Below the pieces are notes generated by a model. It worked only from the letters and a program-made list of their open reading frames with translations. It was not told where the DNA came from and did not search any database. This document shows, in pieces, positions 12,001-18,185 of a stretch of DNA of 39,128 nt (position 1 is its first letter; each line of letters opens with the position of its first letter). The position numbers and the translations under genes were made by a program. Origin of the DNA: Olavius sp. associated proteobacterium Delta 1. Lineage in GTDB: Bacteria; Desulfobacterota; Desulfobacteria; Desulfobacterales; JAFDCJ01. The stretch is taken from NCBI GenBank assembly GCA_902749685.1, contig CACVKW010000622.1, positions 1-39,128 of the forward strand, read 5' to 3'.

Positions 12001-12042
12001 CTGTATGAGTTGCGCGACCGCTTTCTGGCTTATTTTCAGTAG
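3073..12042 (+). CDS. Giant secreted M4 (thermolysin-like) metalloprotease with Calx-beta-like, PQQ-propeller and CFI-box domains
   Basis: The protein has 2,989 residues from the ATG at 3073, chosen because a signal peptide (basic start, then WLLILVCGGFFLSFVV) begins there after a TTAGGA site. The open frame extends about 47 codons further upstream. Order: signal peptide; FTP-type propeptide (about 60-215); M4 peptidase (about 220-515) with H358-E-V-S-H362, third zinc ligand E382 in GGISESFSD at the thermolysin spacing of 20, and catalytic H442 in DVHYSSG; three Calx-beta-like repeats of about 100 residues; one classical Calx-beta (about 825-936); an unrecognised beta-rich domain (about 937-1178); three more Calx-like repeats; seven 55-residue repeats (EFPVNTYT...GGFVVTWESY.QDG..GIYGQIFD, about 1483-1863); three more Calx-like repeats; a PQQ-like propeller (about 2173-2531); calcium-binding TSP3-type repeats (DTDNDGISDGAED); a further C-terminal domain; a Ser/Gly linker; and CFIATAAHASPFEPH. 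Probably a cell-surface or secreted calcium-stabilised protease. The CFI-box is cut short (see findings). Confidence 0.92.
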   Translation: MSRRTHKAWEKWLLILVCGGFFLSFVVSFASAASKENLRNRKKGKNNSLRHAQKTADKAVLLGLGPRNKIKKFREIKNLKAGIVYRRYRQYFREIPIWGEHVLITSKNNMTRKTRGRIVKGLIQDLKDIKPAFDSGTALKLMKKKKKIDLSLSEALTYKNEKNELIIHVDDDGTARLAYLVSFFADIPQGGQPTRPYYIIDAKTGNILKYWEGLTHAEVGTGPGGNLKTGEYEYGTDYGYLDVEANGTTCTMNTPNVKTVSLDHGTTGSNAYSYACTRNTFKYINGAYSPVNDAHYFGGVVYDMYTDWYGVPPLTFQLMLRVHYGTNYENAFWDGSTMTFGDGYTLFYPLVGLDVVAHEVSHGFTEQNSDLIYSGQSGGISESFSDIAGEAAEYYLYGTADFEAGAQIIKQPDTAFRYLYDPPLDGKSIGHAADYYEGMDVHYSSGVFNKAFYILATTSGWNPRKAFDVFVLANQNYWIPSSGFVDAGAGLIDAAEDLGYSSYDVWAALDQVGVSLPNPALIFLSLPAGATEGDVAVSATVELSAIPAADTDVNLASGNPGELQVPASVTVLAGQSSAEFFITVVDDTDLDGSQAAEISAAADGYSAANESILVHDNETATLTVDVPAYATEGDDLLSGQGTLYVSSPVDRDVNVSLTIDDTSEVTVPEFVIVPAGQSSASFDLAIAEDIEIDATRTATITASVTGWSSGSDTIDVFDNENMDLAVTVPPNANEGDGVTANAGTVSISGTWATDLTLDLVSNDTSEVMVPATVTIRTGQTTGIFDVAIIDDLIIDGSQTATITASSAGWNSGSSSVMVRDNDPGMLRFNSSTYTANEDGGSVDIVVTRFPSSVGTLTVDYATSDGTASSGADYTPSSGTLTFDAGATEKIITVQILDDTLAEESETVILTLSNPGGGGTLGNPNTATLSITDDEGAEIALPKYLYDGDNYLWDIQRDGSIWSGTIDAYDGGHDYSGFASFSNGLLVGGREVIIGPAVISGLKITRRIYVPDNYAYARFLEVIHNPGPTPIDITVPIHTDLGSDYTTVIVSTSSGETTFTTDDNWIVTDDSDVFRDNIVITSDDSDGSGDPTIVHVIANDYGSIRPSWVSAPTGSVYYNHVLTVGAGDTRIIMHFGAQNPNRATALAKADQLMQLELDALAGLSTTEINQIANFKIPKVISVELPEFVTEGDGDLLEAGVVGVSKPPPSDLVITLSSSSPTDLMVPSAITIPAGQTTTAFDLTVPDDALLDGARTVTVTGTAAGYYSGSNTVSVHDSEIATLAVDLPASAIEGDGVLSGQGSVTASSIVDSSVLVGLSSGDEGEVRVPATVLIPAGQDSAAFDLDIIDDGKIDGTQTGVITAAVGGWTAGRKTIDIQDNESQVLTVIVPAKAFEWQGVLAGQGSIEIQGTYALDLVVALSSDDTSEVVVADTATIPSGQTTASFDLTIIDDGVLDRDQNVTIAASASGWVTGSDTIMVAEGYRKGTEFRVNTHTFMYQRYSSIAKLENGGFVVTWVSYGQDGSDDGIYGQIFDSSGVKVGGEFPVNTYTENAQSQPSMTGLKGGGLIVAWESYDQDGSSSGIYGQIFDSAGAKVGVEFPVNTYTEKAQSQPSLAGLEGGGFVVTWESYEQDGSWEGIYGQIFNGTGVKIGSEFPINTYTASRQSHSSAAGLKGGGFVVTWESFRQDGSGNGIFGQIFDITGVKVGSEFPVNTYVVGMQSYPSVAGLEGGGFVVTWASYDLDGRGADLFGQIFDSSGVKTGSEFPVNTHMPYSQSKSAVAGLNGGGFIVTWESFMQDGSGDGIFGQIFDSNGAFVSSEFSINTFTPYYQSLPAVTGLKNGEFVVTWESYGQDGYAQGIYGQMFVTDFIVITIPASVTEGDGVLSGEGSMRVARVPVNDLVVQLTSSDPSKLDVPVTVTILAGHTSQSFDLTIGDDDLLDGSQTVIVSSTSDDYPSSLTSSMVNDDETAGLIVTIPETAKEGDGVLVGRGTVTVGAVVDRDVSIKLLSNDVSEVWVVSAVTIPAGQTTAGFDLIIVDDAKIDGTRTATITASVPGWTSGNDAIYVLDNDAFLALDVPPVAKEDEGELINAGTITIIAALGADLIIDLSSNDTSEVTIPATVTIPAGATSVSFDVTIIDDTAIDGVQTATITGTAAGFTSGTDDIEVIDNDEDNEIPAWTTYQGNPSHSGYVPLSLDPQSFTERWVKTLSTRALNPVAAADGRVLVSPRSYYYDPQLFVLSAANGEIAWQKDFDAVYSVNPPAYDDGIVYVQIGEEFARRTPPYLQAYNVANGNLIFQSPFDAQSEINYAPTIYNGNVYVNGGDYGGAYSFDGWTGEQLWFVRLNQYDEWTPAVNEEFVFAYTGEYSPELTVINRQSGVTAFSIPDPNFDWNGWSMNLAPVLGSENNVIVIQADRLISFDLGTRTIGWEIQESFKGQPSVANGRIYAISAGALSVRNESTGAPLWSWSPPSGSLRGTMIATDSHIFVGTDAATYAIDLNTQTQVWSYPAGGKLALSEGLLFIATESGTLVAITVGIDFDKDGIADHIEVTTCTDPNDADTDNDGISDGAEDANQNGVGDPGETDPCDEDTDNDDLPDDWEIDNGLDPLDSTGVNGKDGDLDSDGLTNYEEYLLGSSPDNNADPQPSPPVIIEAIPHQGAGIGPDTTRVPNNASFAVYIEDADGIDVTDPSSISFSIDDGESVYGVDLDNTLEVSLWVIKLDPNEDDTAVTRLWAVYHRAEDDARANSYLYDYDINVLVSVKDRRQDWMIPTSFDFKIETEIEHNDAEDNSPGYVQFIPEDTDYDAGIEITGGDLAGAKIYYNSSEPVQPVVGPINELPSIDLTDVNAVGVPMNLQPPAVFSTPVKLFIPVAGETYVGNLSIYFYNGVDWVMACDAAGNVTAGGDGWMVPGSRVNHNDEFPAAIEIQVYHFSAVQAGTSGSDSSGTSGSSSASSSGGGGGGGGCFIATAAHASPFEPHVRLLYELRDRFLAYFQ

Positions 12043-12084
12043 GCCGGGCTTTGGCTCCGATTGGATCCGCGAGATTCCTTTGAC

Positions 12085-12351
12085 TTTTCTAAAGCGTCTG
12101 CTATCCAATATCGAACACGCTTCTGGAAACATCAAATGCAACTTGCTTTTTGCAATCGTTTCAGCTTTGAGGTTAAAGTCTGTCACTATCCGCCCGGCTC
12201 TTCTAAATGGAATCCTATCGAGCATAGAATGTTTTCTTTCATCAGCAGCAATTGGGCCGGTCAACCGCCACTGGGCTATGAAACGGTATTGAAATTCATT
12301 CGCACCACTAAGACCACTGCCGGATTGAAAATCCGTGCTTTTTTTAAGTAG
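12085..12351 (+). mobile_element. ISAzo13-family transposase remnant (C-terminal part)
   Basis: An open frame of about 89 codons contains QYRTRFWKHQMQ, then VKVCHYPPGSSKWNPIEHR and MFSFISSNWAG. This is the signature C-terminal portion of ISAzo13-type DDE transposases (CHxPPGTSKWNxIEHRLFS). The N-terminal catalytic portion is absent, and the frame stops after LKIRAFFK, before the usual family end. It begins right after the truncated end of the giant protease, so an insertion followed by deletion probably removed the protease's native 3' end. No terminal inverted repeats were recognised. Confidence 0.7.
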
Positions 12352-12413
12352 TGATAACTTTGATTTTTTTTTCAAATTCATCAAGAACAATCAAACAGAA
12401 AAGGAATGAACCC

Positions 12414-12958
12414 GTGAAAGAGAAAAATTTTATCATTATCCGAATTTTTCTTATACTACTGTGTGCTTCTTCCGCGGCTTCTGCAGAAGCATCAGTTACA
12501 TCAGTTAAATTGGTACCAGACCCTTGGCCTCCGTATGTAATCGGAGAAGAAGGCAATAGCCCGGCCGGCGGAGTAACTGTGGAAATACTCACAAAAATCT
12601 TTGAAAGGTTGGAAAATGTAATACTGGAGATGAAACTGTATCCGTGGAAAAGGGCGCTGAATTATGCTGTTGAAGGCGATGTTGACGGAATCTGGATGGT
12701 GGTGAAGAATGAGGAGCGCATTCAGGTTCTGGAGTTCACAGAACCGTTGCTGGAAGCCCGTGCGTTATTCTGGTATCTGCGTTCACGCTATCCTGACGGC
12801 ATCAGATGGGAGACGCTGGCTGACCTGGCGCCGTACCGGATCGTTGTTGTCAGGGGATATGAATACACAAAGCCCTTATTCCAAAAATCAATCAGGTGCT
12901 TGGTGAATTAAAAGCTGACGGAACCGTAGAAAAAATTCTTCAAATGTCGAAGGAATAA
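12414..12958 (+). pseudogene. Decayed periplasmic amino-acid-type solute-binding protein (SBP_bac_3)
   Basis: A GTG at 12414 follows an AAGGA site and opens a signal peptide (FIIIRIFLILLCASSAASA). An SBP_bac_3-like start follows (LVPDPWPPYV, then GGVTVEILTKIFERL, then YPWKRALNYAVEGDVDGIW). The frame ends at 12911 just after YTKPLFQ. A different frame then supplies the expected family C-terminus, INQVLGELKADGTVEKI..MSKE, ending at 12956-12958. Together they give about 180 codons, against about 250 for intact members, so an internal deletion of roughly 60-80 codons with a frameshift is inferred. Relatives bind polar amino acids or act as orphan binding proteins. No permease is adjacent. Confidence 0.7.
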
Positions 12959-12966
12959 CAGCCTAA

Positions 12967-12978
12967 CTCGGCGCCGAG
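12967..12978. other. Perfect 12-bp palindrome CTCGGCGCCGAG
   Basis: This lies in the short gap between the converging solute-binding pseudogene and copA. Without a loop it is a poor hairpin. It might be the core of a bidirectional terminator or a protein site, but no T-run follows on either strand. Confidence 0.25.
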
Positions 12979-12992
12979 CTATTATGCAAATT

Positions 12993-15440
12993 CTATTTTA
13001 TTTTGGCTTTGTACAGCCTCAGACTGTTTGTCACAACGGAAACACTGCTGAAGGCCATGGCCAGGGCGGCCAGGATGGGATGCAATTGGCGCAGCATCGT
13101 CGGCAGGGATTCAAACGGGTAGAGGATCCCGGCGGCAATCGGAATCAGAATGACATTGTAGCCGAAGGCCCAGAAAAGATTTTGTTTGATCGTACTCATG
13201 GTCGCGCGGCTGAGGCGGATGGCCCGGGGCACACCGCTTAAACTGCCGCTGGCGAGAATGACTCCGGCGGTTTCGATCGCCACATCGGTGCCGGTCCCAA
13301 TCGCCAGGCCGACATCGGCCTGGGCCAGGGCCGGGGCGTCATTGATGCCGTCACCCACCATACCGACCCGCTCGCCGTTTTGCTGCAACGCTTTTACTTT
13401 GGATGACTTCTCTTCCGGCCGAACCTCGGCTAAAATCTCATCGATATTGACCTGGGAGGCGATGGCTGCGGCGGCCTGCTGATTATCGCCGGTCAGCATC
13501 ACGACTTTTAAATGCTGGTTGTGAAGCTGCCGAATGGCGTCTTTGGATTCCGGTTTGAGCGTGTCGGATACTGAAATCAGGCCGCACAGCGCCTTGTCCC
13601 TGACCACCACCATCACTGTTTTGCCCTGGGATTGGAGCGCCTCGATCTCGTTGTCGGCGGCTTGAATGTCGATACCTGTTTCCTGGAACCATTTGGGTTT
13701 GCCCACCATTACCGGATTGCCGGCCACACCGGCCTGGACGCCGAAACCTCCCGAAGCTTTGAAATCCCTGAGCTCAAAAAGTTCGATCTGCCGGGTTTTG
13801 GCCTCATTCACGATGGCCTTTCCCAGGGGATGTTCAGAGCCTTTTTCAACCGAGGCTGCCAGTTTCAAAAGATCGTCTCCGGTTTCGAATTGGGGGTTAA
13901 GCGGTACGATATCAACCACGGCGGGCTTGCCCATGGTAATGGTCCCGGTTTTATCCAGCACAATGGTATCGAGTTTGGTCGCCGTTTCCAGGGCCTCGCT
14001 GCTTTTAAAGAGGATGCCTTTTTCAGCACCTTTGCCGGTGCCGGCCATAATTGCCGTCGGGGTGGCCAGTCCCAGGGCACAGGGACAGGCTATCACCAGA
14101 ACCGCGACCAGCCGTATCATGGCGGGCACAAACTCGCCGGTTATCCCCCACCACAGGAAAAAGACAAAAAATGCGATCCCAATGATCGCCGGCACAAATA
14201 TGGCTGCCACCTTGTCGGCCAGCGCCTGGATGGGCGCTTTGCTGCCCTGGGCTTCTTGAACCAGTCTAATTATTTGGGCCAGGGCGGTTTCCTTGCCGAC
14301 CCGGGTGGCACTAAATCGGATCAGACCTTCACCGTTGATGGTCCCACCCACCACCGTGTCACCGGGCTGCTTGTCAACCGGCAGCGGTTCGCCGCTGAGC
14401 ATGGATTCATCCACTGCCGATTGACCGTCAAGCACCAGGCCATCGACCGGAATTCGTTCCCCCGGGCGCACGATCACTGTATCGCCCACTTTAACCCGGG
14501 TGAGGGGAATTTCTTTTTCAGTATCGTTTTCCAGGATCGTTGCGGTTTTGGGGCTCAGACCGATCAATTTGCGGATAGCGCCACCCGTGCGGCCCTTGGT
14601 GCGGGACTCCAGCATTTTCCCCATTTTGATCAGGGTGATAATCACCGCGGAGGTTTCAAAATAGACATGCGCACCCATGGCAGGAAAAAAGATAATCGCC
14701 AGAGAATAAAAGTAGGCCACCGACGATCCCATGGCCACCAACACGTCCATATTGGCGCTTTTGTTTTTCAGGCTTTTAAATCCGCCGACATAATAATCCC
14801 AGCCGGTGTAAAACTGAACCGGAGTGGCCAGGGCCAGGAAAAGCCAGTTGACCCAGGGGGCATGGCTCCACGGGCCGATGAGACCAAAATCGCGGCCCAT
14901 GCTGAATACAAAAAGCGGCAGGGCAAACAACACGCCCACGGCAAACTTGCGGGTTTGATCCTTGATTTCGGCATCACGGGCTTTTTGTTCGGCATCGACT
15001 CCGTCCAGGCCGTCTTCCGGGGGGATGGCACCGTAGCCCGCCTTTTCGATGGCGGCAACAATTTCATCAACATTTAAAAGGCCGGGGATAAATTCCACCG
15101 ATACCCGTTCGCTGGCAAAATTGACCGCCGCGTTTACCACCCCGGAGGTTTTTTTGTTCAGGGCACGTTCAATGTTGGCGGCGCAGTTGGCGCAGGTCAT
15201 ACCGGTGACCGGCATCTCAACTTTGGCCGTGGTCACTCCAAAGCCCGAGGTGTGGATTTTTTCAACCACATCCTGCAGGTGAAGCTGCCGCGGGTCAAAG
15301 GAGACGGCGGCGCTTTCAGCCGCAAAATTCACGCTGGCTTCGGCCACACCATCCAGTTTTCTAACAACCCGTTCAATGTTGGCGGCGCAGTTGGCGCAGG
15401 TCATGCCGGTGATCGGGAGGGTGAGTTTTTGTTCGGTCAT
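12993..15440 (-). CDS. copA: Copper-exporting P1B-type ATPase CopA
   Basis: This 815-residue inner-membrane pump uses ATP to expel Cu(I) from the cytoplasm. Two N-terminal heavy-metal-associated domains carry GMTCANC motifs (C15/C18 and C83/C86). The transmembrane metal site is C452-P-C454 in [11 protein letters not shown]. The phosphorylated aspartate is D496 in DKTGTIT, the N-domain has SEHPLGKAI, and the hinge is [12 protein letters not shown]. Length and order are typical for the family. copZ lies about 50 bp upstream on the same strand, and both read away from csoR, so copZ-copA is probably one CsoR-repressed operon. The start lacks a strong ribosome binding site. The very long opposite-strand open frame over this gene is a shadow. 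Confidence 0.97.
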   Translation of the reverse strand: MTEQKLTLPITGMTCANCAANIERVVRKLDGVAEASVNFAAESAAVSFDPRQLHLQDVVEKIHTSGFGVTTAKVEMPVTGMTCANCAANIERALNKKTSGVVNAAVNFASERVSVEFIPGLLNVDEIVAAIEKAGYGAIPPEDGLDGVDAEQKARDAEIKDQTRKFAVGVLFALPLFVFSMGRDFGLIGPWSHAPWVNWLFLALATPVQFYTGWDYYVGGFKSLKNKSANMDVLVAMGSSVAYFYSLAIIFFPAMGAHVYFETSAVIITLIKMGKMLESRTKGRTGGAIRKLIGLSPKTATILENDTEKEIPLTRVKVGDTVIVRPGERIPVDGLVLDGQSAVDESMLSGEPLPVDKQPGDTVVGGTINGEGLIRFSATRVGKETALAQIIRLVQEAQGSKAPIQALADKVAAIFVPAIIGIAFFVFFLWWGITGEFVPAMIRLVAVLVIACPCALGLATPTAIMAGTGKGAEKGILFKSSEALETATKLDTIVLDKTGTITMGKPAVVDIVPLNPQFETGDDLLKLAASVEKGSEHPLGKAIVNEAKTRQIELFELRDFKASGGFGVQAGVAGNPVMVGKPKWFQETGIDIQAADNEIEALQSQGKTVMVVVRDKALCGLISVSDTLKPESKDAIRQLHNQHLKVVMLTGDNQQAAAAIASQVNIDEILAEVRPEEKSSKVKALQQNGERVGMVGDGINDAPALAQADVGLAIGTGTDVAIETAGVILASGSLSGVPRAIRLSRATMSTIKQNLFWAFGYNVILIPIAAGILYPFESLPTMLRQLHPILAALAMAFSSVSVVTNSLRLYKAKIK

Positions 15441-15492
15441 CGTTATCCGTGCCTATTATGATAATTATCGATCTGGTTCCCACAGTTCAAAA

Positions 15493-15696
15493 TCAGGCCG
15501 CCGGATAATTGATTTCCTTCAGGGTTTCAATGATCTTATCCTCGGTGATCGGTGCATCCCATTCGACATCGATGCTTTTGGCTTCCGGATTGCCTTCCAC
15601 TGATTTGATGCCATCCAACTCGTTCAGTTCATTTTTAATCGCCATCACACAATGTCCGCATGAAATATTCGCTATTGAAAAGGTCTTTTTTGCCAT
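15493..15696 (-). CDS. copZ: CopZ-like copper chaperone (HMA domain)
   Basis: A 67-residue single heavy-metal-associated domain with the metal site ISCGHCVMAIK (CxxC) and a typical beta-alpha-beta-beta-alpha-beta length. It would carry Cu(I) to CopA or to the CsoR sensor. Compared with the CopA domains the motif is CGHC rather than CANC. The start follows a GGAGAAAAATCCA site. It is first in the probable copZ-copA operon, about 160 bp downstream of the CsoR-type palindrome. Confidence 0.9.
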   Translation of the reverse strand: MAKKTFSIANISCGHCVMAIKNELNELDGIKSVEGNPEAKSIDVEWDAPITEDKIIETLKEINYPAA

Positions 15697-15857
15697 TGGA
15701 TTTTTCTCCTGTGGGTTTAAATTTAAAAATTTTTGATTTAGCCCGGTTGGTGTTCATCGTTAATAAAGTTAGACACATTTGAGTTATGTCAAACCGCTCC
15801 TTAACCGTTTGGGCCCCAAACTAAAAACGTCAAACTTTATCATTTAACTCCATACTA

Positions 15858-15876
15858 TATACCCCCATAGGGTATA
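15858..15876. promoter_or_regulatory. CsoR-type operator of the copZ-copA side
   Basis: A perfect inverted repeat TATACCC-N5-GGGTATA. It matches the GC-centred, AT-flanked palindrome bound by copper-sensing CsoR repressors. It sits just downstream of the -10 of the candidate copZ promoter, so bound repressor would block transcription. Confidence 0.75.
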
Positions 15877-15884
15877 ATAGGTAA

Positions 15885-15911
15885 ATTATATATTCTGAAT
15901 TCCAATGTCAA
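15885..15911 (-). promoter_or_regulatory. Candidate promoter for copZ-copA
   Basis: On the minus strand TTGACA (15911-15906) and TATAAT (15890-15885) are both consensus hexamers, separated by a short 15-bp spacer. A short spacer could keep the promoter weak. The CsoR palindrome lies immediately downstream. Confidence 0.55.
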
Positions 15912-15929
15912 GTATTATTTTTAATGGGG

Positions 15930-15958
15930 TTGACAAAAAATAAAATAACGGTTACAAA
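15930..15958 (+). promoter_or_regulatory. Candidate promoter for csoR
   Basis: TTGACA at 15930-15935 and a poorer TACAAA at 15953-15958 with a 17-bp spacer. The second CsoR-type palindrome starts 10 bp further on, which fits autoregulation. Confidence 0.45.
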
Positions 15959-15968
15959 TGTTATTCAG

Positions 15969-15983
15969 TACCCCCTATAGGTA
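15969..15983. promoter_or_regulatory. CsoR-type operator of the csoR side
   Basis: TACC-N7-GGTA (TACCCCCTATAGGTA), a slightly imperfect relative of the palindrome at 15858-15876, placed 23 bp before the csoR ATG. It probably gives feedback control of csoR. Confidence 0.65.
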
Positions 15984-16006
15984 TATATTATCCCGGAGAT
16001 AAAATA

Positions 16007-16288
16007 ATGGCCTCATATGTAAAGGACAAAAAGGAAATCATGGTACGCCTGAGGAAATTGGAAGGGCAGTTGAAAGGGATCCAGCGAATGGTAGACGGGG
16101 AGAAATATTGCGTGGATGTGCTCAACCAGCTTTCAGCCGTGGTCGGTGCCACCCAGAAAGTAGCTGCCATTATTCTAAAAGATCATATCCAGGGCTGTAT
16201 TCGCGATGCATTGATCCACGATGAACGCGCTGACCATCATGTGGACGAACTGGTGACCGTGATCGAAAGGTTCACCAACAGGAAATGA
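16007..16288 (+). CDS. csoR: CsoR-family copper-sensing transcriptional repressor
   Basis: A 93-residue all-helical repressor of the DUF156 family. The Cu(I) ligand triad of true CsoR is present at the right spacing: C35 (EKYCVDVLNQL), H60 and C64 (DHIQGC). The N-terminal RLRKLEGQLKGIQRMV helix is diagnostic. When copper binds, such proteins release the promoters of copper-export genes. The gene diverges from copZ-copA, and a palindrome of the right type lies on each side of the shared intergenic region. The start follows a CCCGGAGAT site. Confidence 0.93.
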   Translation: MASYVKDKKEIMVRLRKLEGQLKGIQRMVDGEKYCVDVLNQLSAVVGATQKVAAIILKDHIQGCIRDALIHDERADHHVDELVTVIERFTNRK

Positions 16289-16292
16289 TTGG

Positions 16293-16313
16293 ATTCGCTA
16301 TTTGTTTGCGAAT
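16293..16313. terminator. Candidate bidirectional terminator hairpin
   Basis: ATTCGC (16293-16298) pairs perfectly with GCGAAT (16308-16313) across a 9-nt loop, followed by TAATTCTT. It lies between csoR (+) and the converging siroheme protein gene (-). Short stem and weak T-run. Confidence 0.35.
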
Positions 16314-16331
16314 TAATTCTTGCGTGAACCC

Positions 16332-17132
16332 TTACTTTTTGTGTCTTTCCGCCAATGCTTTAAAATCCGAAGATTTTAAAATTTGACCCAGGCGCTGGCC
16401 GTGCTTGCTGGTTTGTTTGTAAAACCTCAGGCAGTCTTTGACAATTTCCAATACCTGCGGTTCACTGTAAATTCCCGGCAGCTCTTTGGCCAGACGGGGA
16501 TGCCGACCGAGTTTGCCGCCCAGTTGCACCCGGAAGCCTTTTGTACCCTCAACAATCGTACCGGTCGGGCAAACCTGCATGCACTTGCCGCAGTACAGGC
16601 ATTTGGCATCGTCGATTTGGGGACACTCGTCTTCAGGGGATAAAGTGATCGCATCCTCTTTGCAGGCGTCCACACACGCTTCGCACAGTGTGCAGGCCTC
16701 GGCGGTGACTTTCGGCGAGCAGGCACCAACGATGCCGATGTCTTTTATCTGGGGCTGTGAACAGGCATTGGGGCAGTCGGCCAGAGTCACTCTGAATTCG
16801 TGGTGAAATTTTAGCTCGCCCTTGACGTTTTCTTTAAGAAACCCATGTAAGTCTTCTTTTTTGAGAAGGTTTTCGATTTGTTCCAAAAGTCCATCGCTGA
16901 CCACCGCCCGATTGGGACATCCGCTGGGTCCGAAACAGGTTTCAACCTGATAGCCCTTGATTTCCGAGGCCATACTTTTAAGATAGCGGGCCTGGGTCGT
17001 CTTGACATCGGCCAGCGAGACCTCTTTTTTACCGGCCTGCCGGGCGTCTTTTTCAACCCGCGCTTTGACACGCTTGCGCACAAAAAAGGGTACTTTTTTT
17101 ACGGCATTTTCTGCTTCTTTAGACCAGTCCAT
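16332..17132 (-). CDS. Small siroheme/[4Fe-4S] sulfite-reductase-like protein with PCP_red and ferredoxin domains
   Basis: A 266-residue cytoplasmic redox protein. Residues 1 to about 45 (WSKEAENAVKKVPFFVRK) match the PCP_red domain also found in light-independent protochlorophyllide reductase. The middle carries siroheme-[4Fe-4S] ligands in the sulfite/nitrite reductase spacing: C66-x5-C72 (CFGPSGC) and C120-x3-C124 (CPNAC). Two ferredoxin clusters follow: C147/C150/C153/C157 and C178/C181/C184/C188. It is much shorter than assimilatory or dissimilatory reductases and resembles the small single-subunit sulfite reductases of sulfate reducers, so sulfite or nitrite reduction is plausible but unproven. 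The start has an AGAGGAT site. It is last in the minus-strand oxidative-stress run. Confidence 0.82.
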   Translation of the reverse strand: MDWSKEAENAVKKVPFFVRKRVKARVEKDARQAGKKEVSLADVKTTQARYLKSMASEIKGYQVETCFGPSGCPNRAVVSDGLLEQIENLLKKEDLHGFLKENVKGELKFHHEFRVTLADCPNACSQPQIKDIGIVGACSPKVTAEACTLCEACVDACKEDAITLSPEDECPQIDDAKCLYCGKCMQVCPTGTIVEGTKGFRVQLGGKLGRHPRLAKELPGIYSEPQVLEIVKDCLRFYKQTSKHGQRLGQILKSSDFKALAERHKK

Positions 17133-17230
17133 GATAATCCTCTGATAGGGGATGAAGTCGCTTTTAATTATTCGAGTAACGGTCGAAAATTATTTAGCTT
17201 AGCATTGCGTAATAAGCTATCAGATGATTA

Positions 17231-17262
17231 GTTGAATGGTTTATCCGTTGATAAGTTTAAAG
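17231..17262. repeat. Octamer-period array (GTTNNNNN x4)
   Basis: Four head-to-tail octamers: GTTGAATG, GTTTATCC, GTTGATAA, GTTTAAAG. They sit about 100 bp upstream of the siroheme protein start. A closely similar array lies upstream of desulfoferrodoxin at 23336-23375, and both end in GTTTAAAG. Confidence 0.6.
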
Positions 17263-17338
17263 GAATGAATTCATTTAAACCAATCGGCCGAATAGACACA
17301 ATCAACTTCGTTAACCTGATAAATAAGAGAGAACGAGA

Positions 17339-18091
17339 TTAACCCCTTTCATGGGAGCCTCCTGAAACCACGCCCTCTGCAGATTGAGTATGACGCCAGC
17401 GCTTCTCAGCTATTGCTATCGCCTCCTGTGCCAGCCGGCCGACCGAATGCTGAGAAATCCGACCATCGCGGTATACAGTCAGCCGACCTGGATCGCGGGT
17501 CATTATTTTGAGTTGTGGAAACATCTCCTTGCCTGCAATGGGTCCCGCAGCCCAGGCGGCCAGACCTCTCAGGATTGGATCGGCAGATTCCATATAAGGA
17601 AGGAGGTGTGCGGCTGCCTGGTGGGCATACTGTGGTCGGTTATGAGCCAATCGGCCGACCCCCCAGAGTACCCCGCGCTGTAAAACCGGGTGTTCGAGAT
17701 AATTACCTTCCGGCTGGATGTAGGAAATAAGCAAGCACCAGAATTCCTCGGCCAGGTTTTCATTTTGAACCATGGCTTCTGCCATTGACTCCGGGCAACC
17801 CCAACCGATTCCGCCGGATTCGTCGTTCAATTGCCAGATAAAGCGGCGCATGATGACTCTGGCCGATTCCAGATCGGATCGGGCCAGATTCGATATGACT
17901 TTCCCCATGGCCGTTATCGCACGCCACTTTACCCGTTCATCGATGCTGCATAAAAAAGAGAAAAGCGGATTGACAACCTGCCTGGGCGGCAGTCGGCTTA
18001 TTTCATAGAGCCCTTTCGCAAAGTCATCTGCCTGGAGAAACTCCGCAACTCTTTTTTTTAATTTGCGCCCGCCTATCTTTTTAATTTTCAT
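17339..18091 (-). CDS. HEAT-repeat protein, possibly DVU0298-like
   Basis: About 250 residues from the internal ATG at 18091 (MKIKKIGGRKLKKR). The frame is open 15 codons further upstream, but that extension has no ribosome binding site. The body is a series of helical pairs typical of HEAT-like repeats (VKWRAITAMGKVISNLA, then LQRGVLWGVGRLAHNRP, then LRGLAAWAAGPIAG). It has no signal peptide, membrane segment or catalytic motif. It resembles HEAT proteins of unknown function conserved in sulfate reducers (DVU0298 family, a match from memory). It probably acts as a protein-binding scaffold. It lies between the siroheme protein and a DsrE-like protein. Confidence 0.7.
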   Translation of the reverse strand: MKIKKIGGRKLKKRVAEFLQADDFAKGLYEISRLPPRQVVNPLFSFLCSIDERVKWRAITAMGKVISNLARSDLESARVIMRRFIWQLNDESGGIGWGCPESMAEAMVQNENLAEEFWCLLISYIQPEGNYLEHPVLQRGVLWGVGRLAHNRPQYAHQAAAHLLPYMESADPILRGLAAWAAGPIAGKEMFPQLKIMTRDPGRLTVYRDGRISQHSVGRLAQEAIAIAEKRWRHTQSAEGVVSGGSHERG

Positions 18092-18185
18092 ACCTGAATT
18101 TTGCACGCGAAAACCCAAAGCTAAATTTGAGATCAAATTAACATAATCGACATGTTGGGATGGTTGTTGCTTTAAAATTCAGGTA

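Noticed and set aside
11807..12390. Open frames on both strands over the end of the giant gene and the transposase remnant (11807-12292 +, 11974-12390 -)
   Set aside because: They conflict with the CFI-box end of the protease and with the ISAzo13 motif frame, and show no family features.
13632..15077. A 481-codon open frame opposite copA
   Set aside because: It is the antisense shadow of a well-supported CopA gene: low-complexity His/Gly-rich translation, no ribosome binding site and no recognisable domain.
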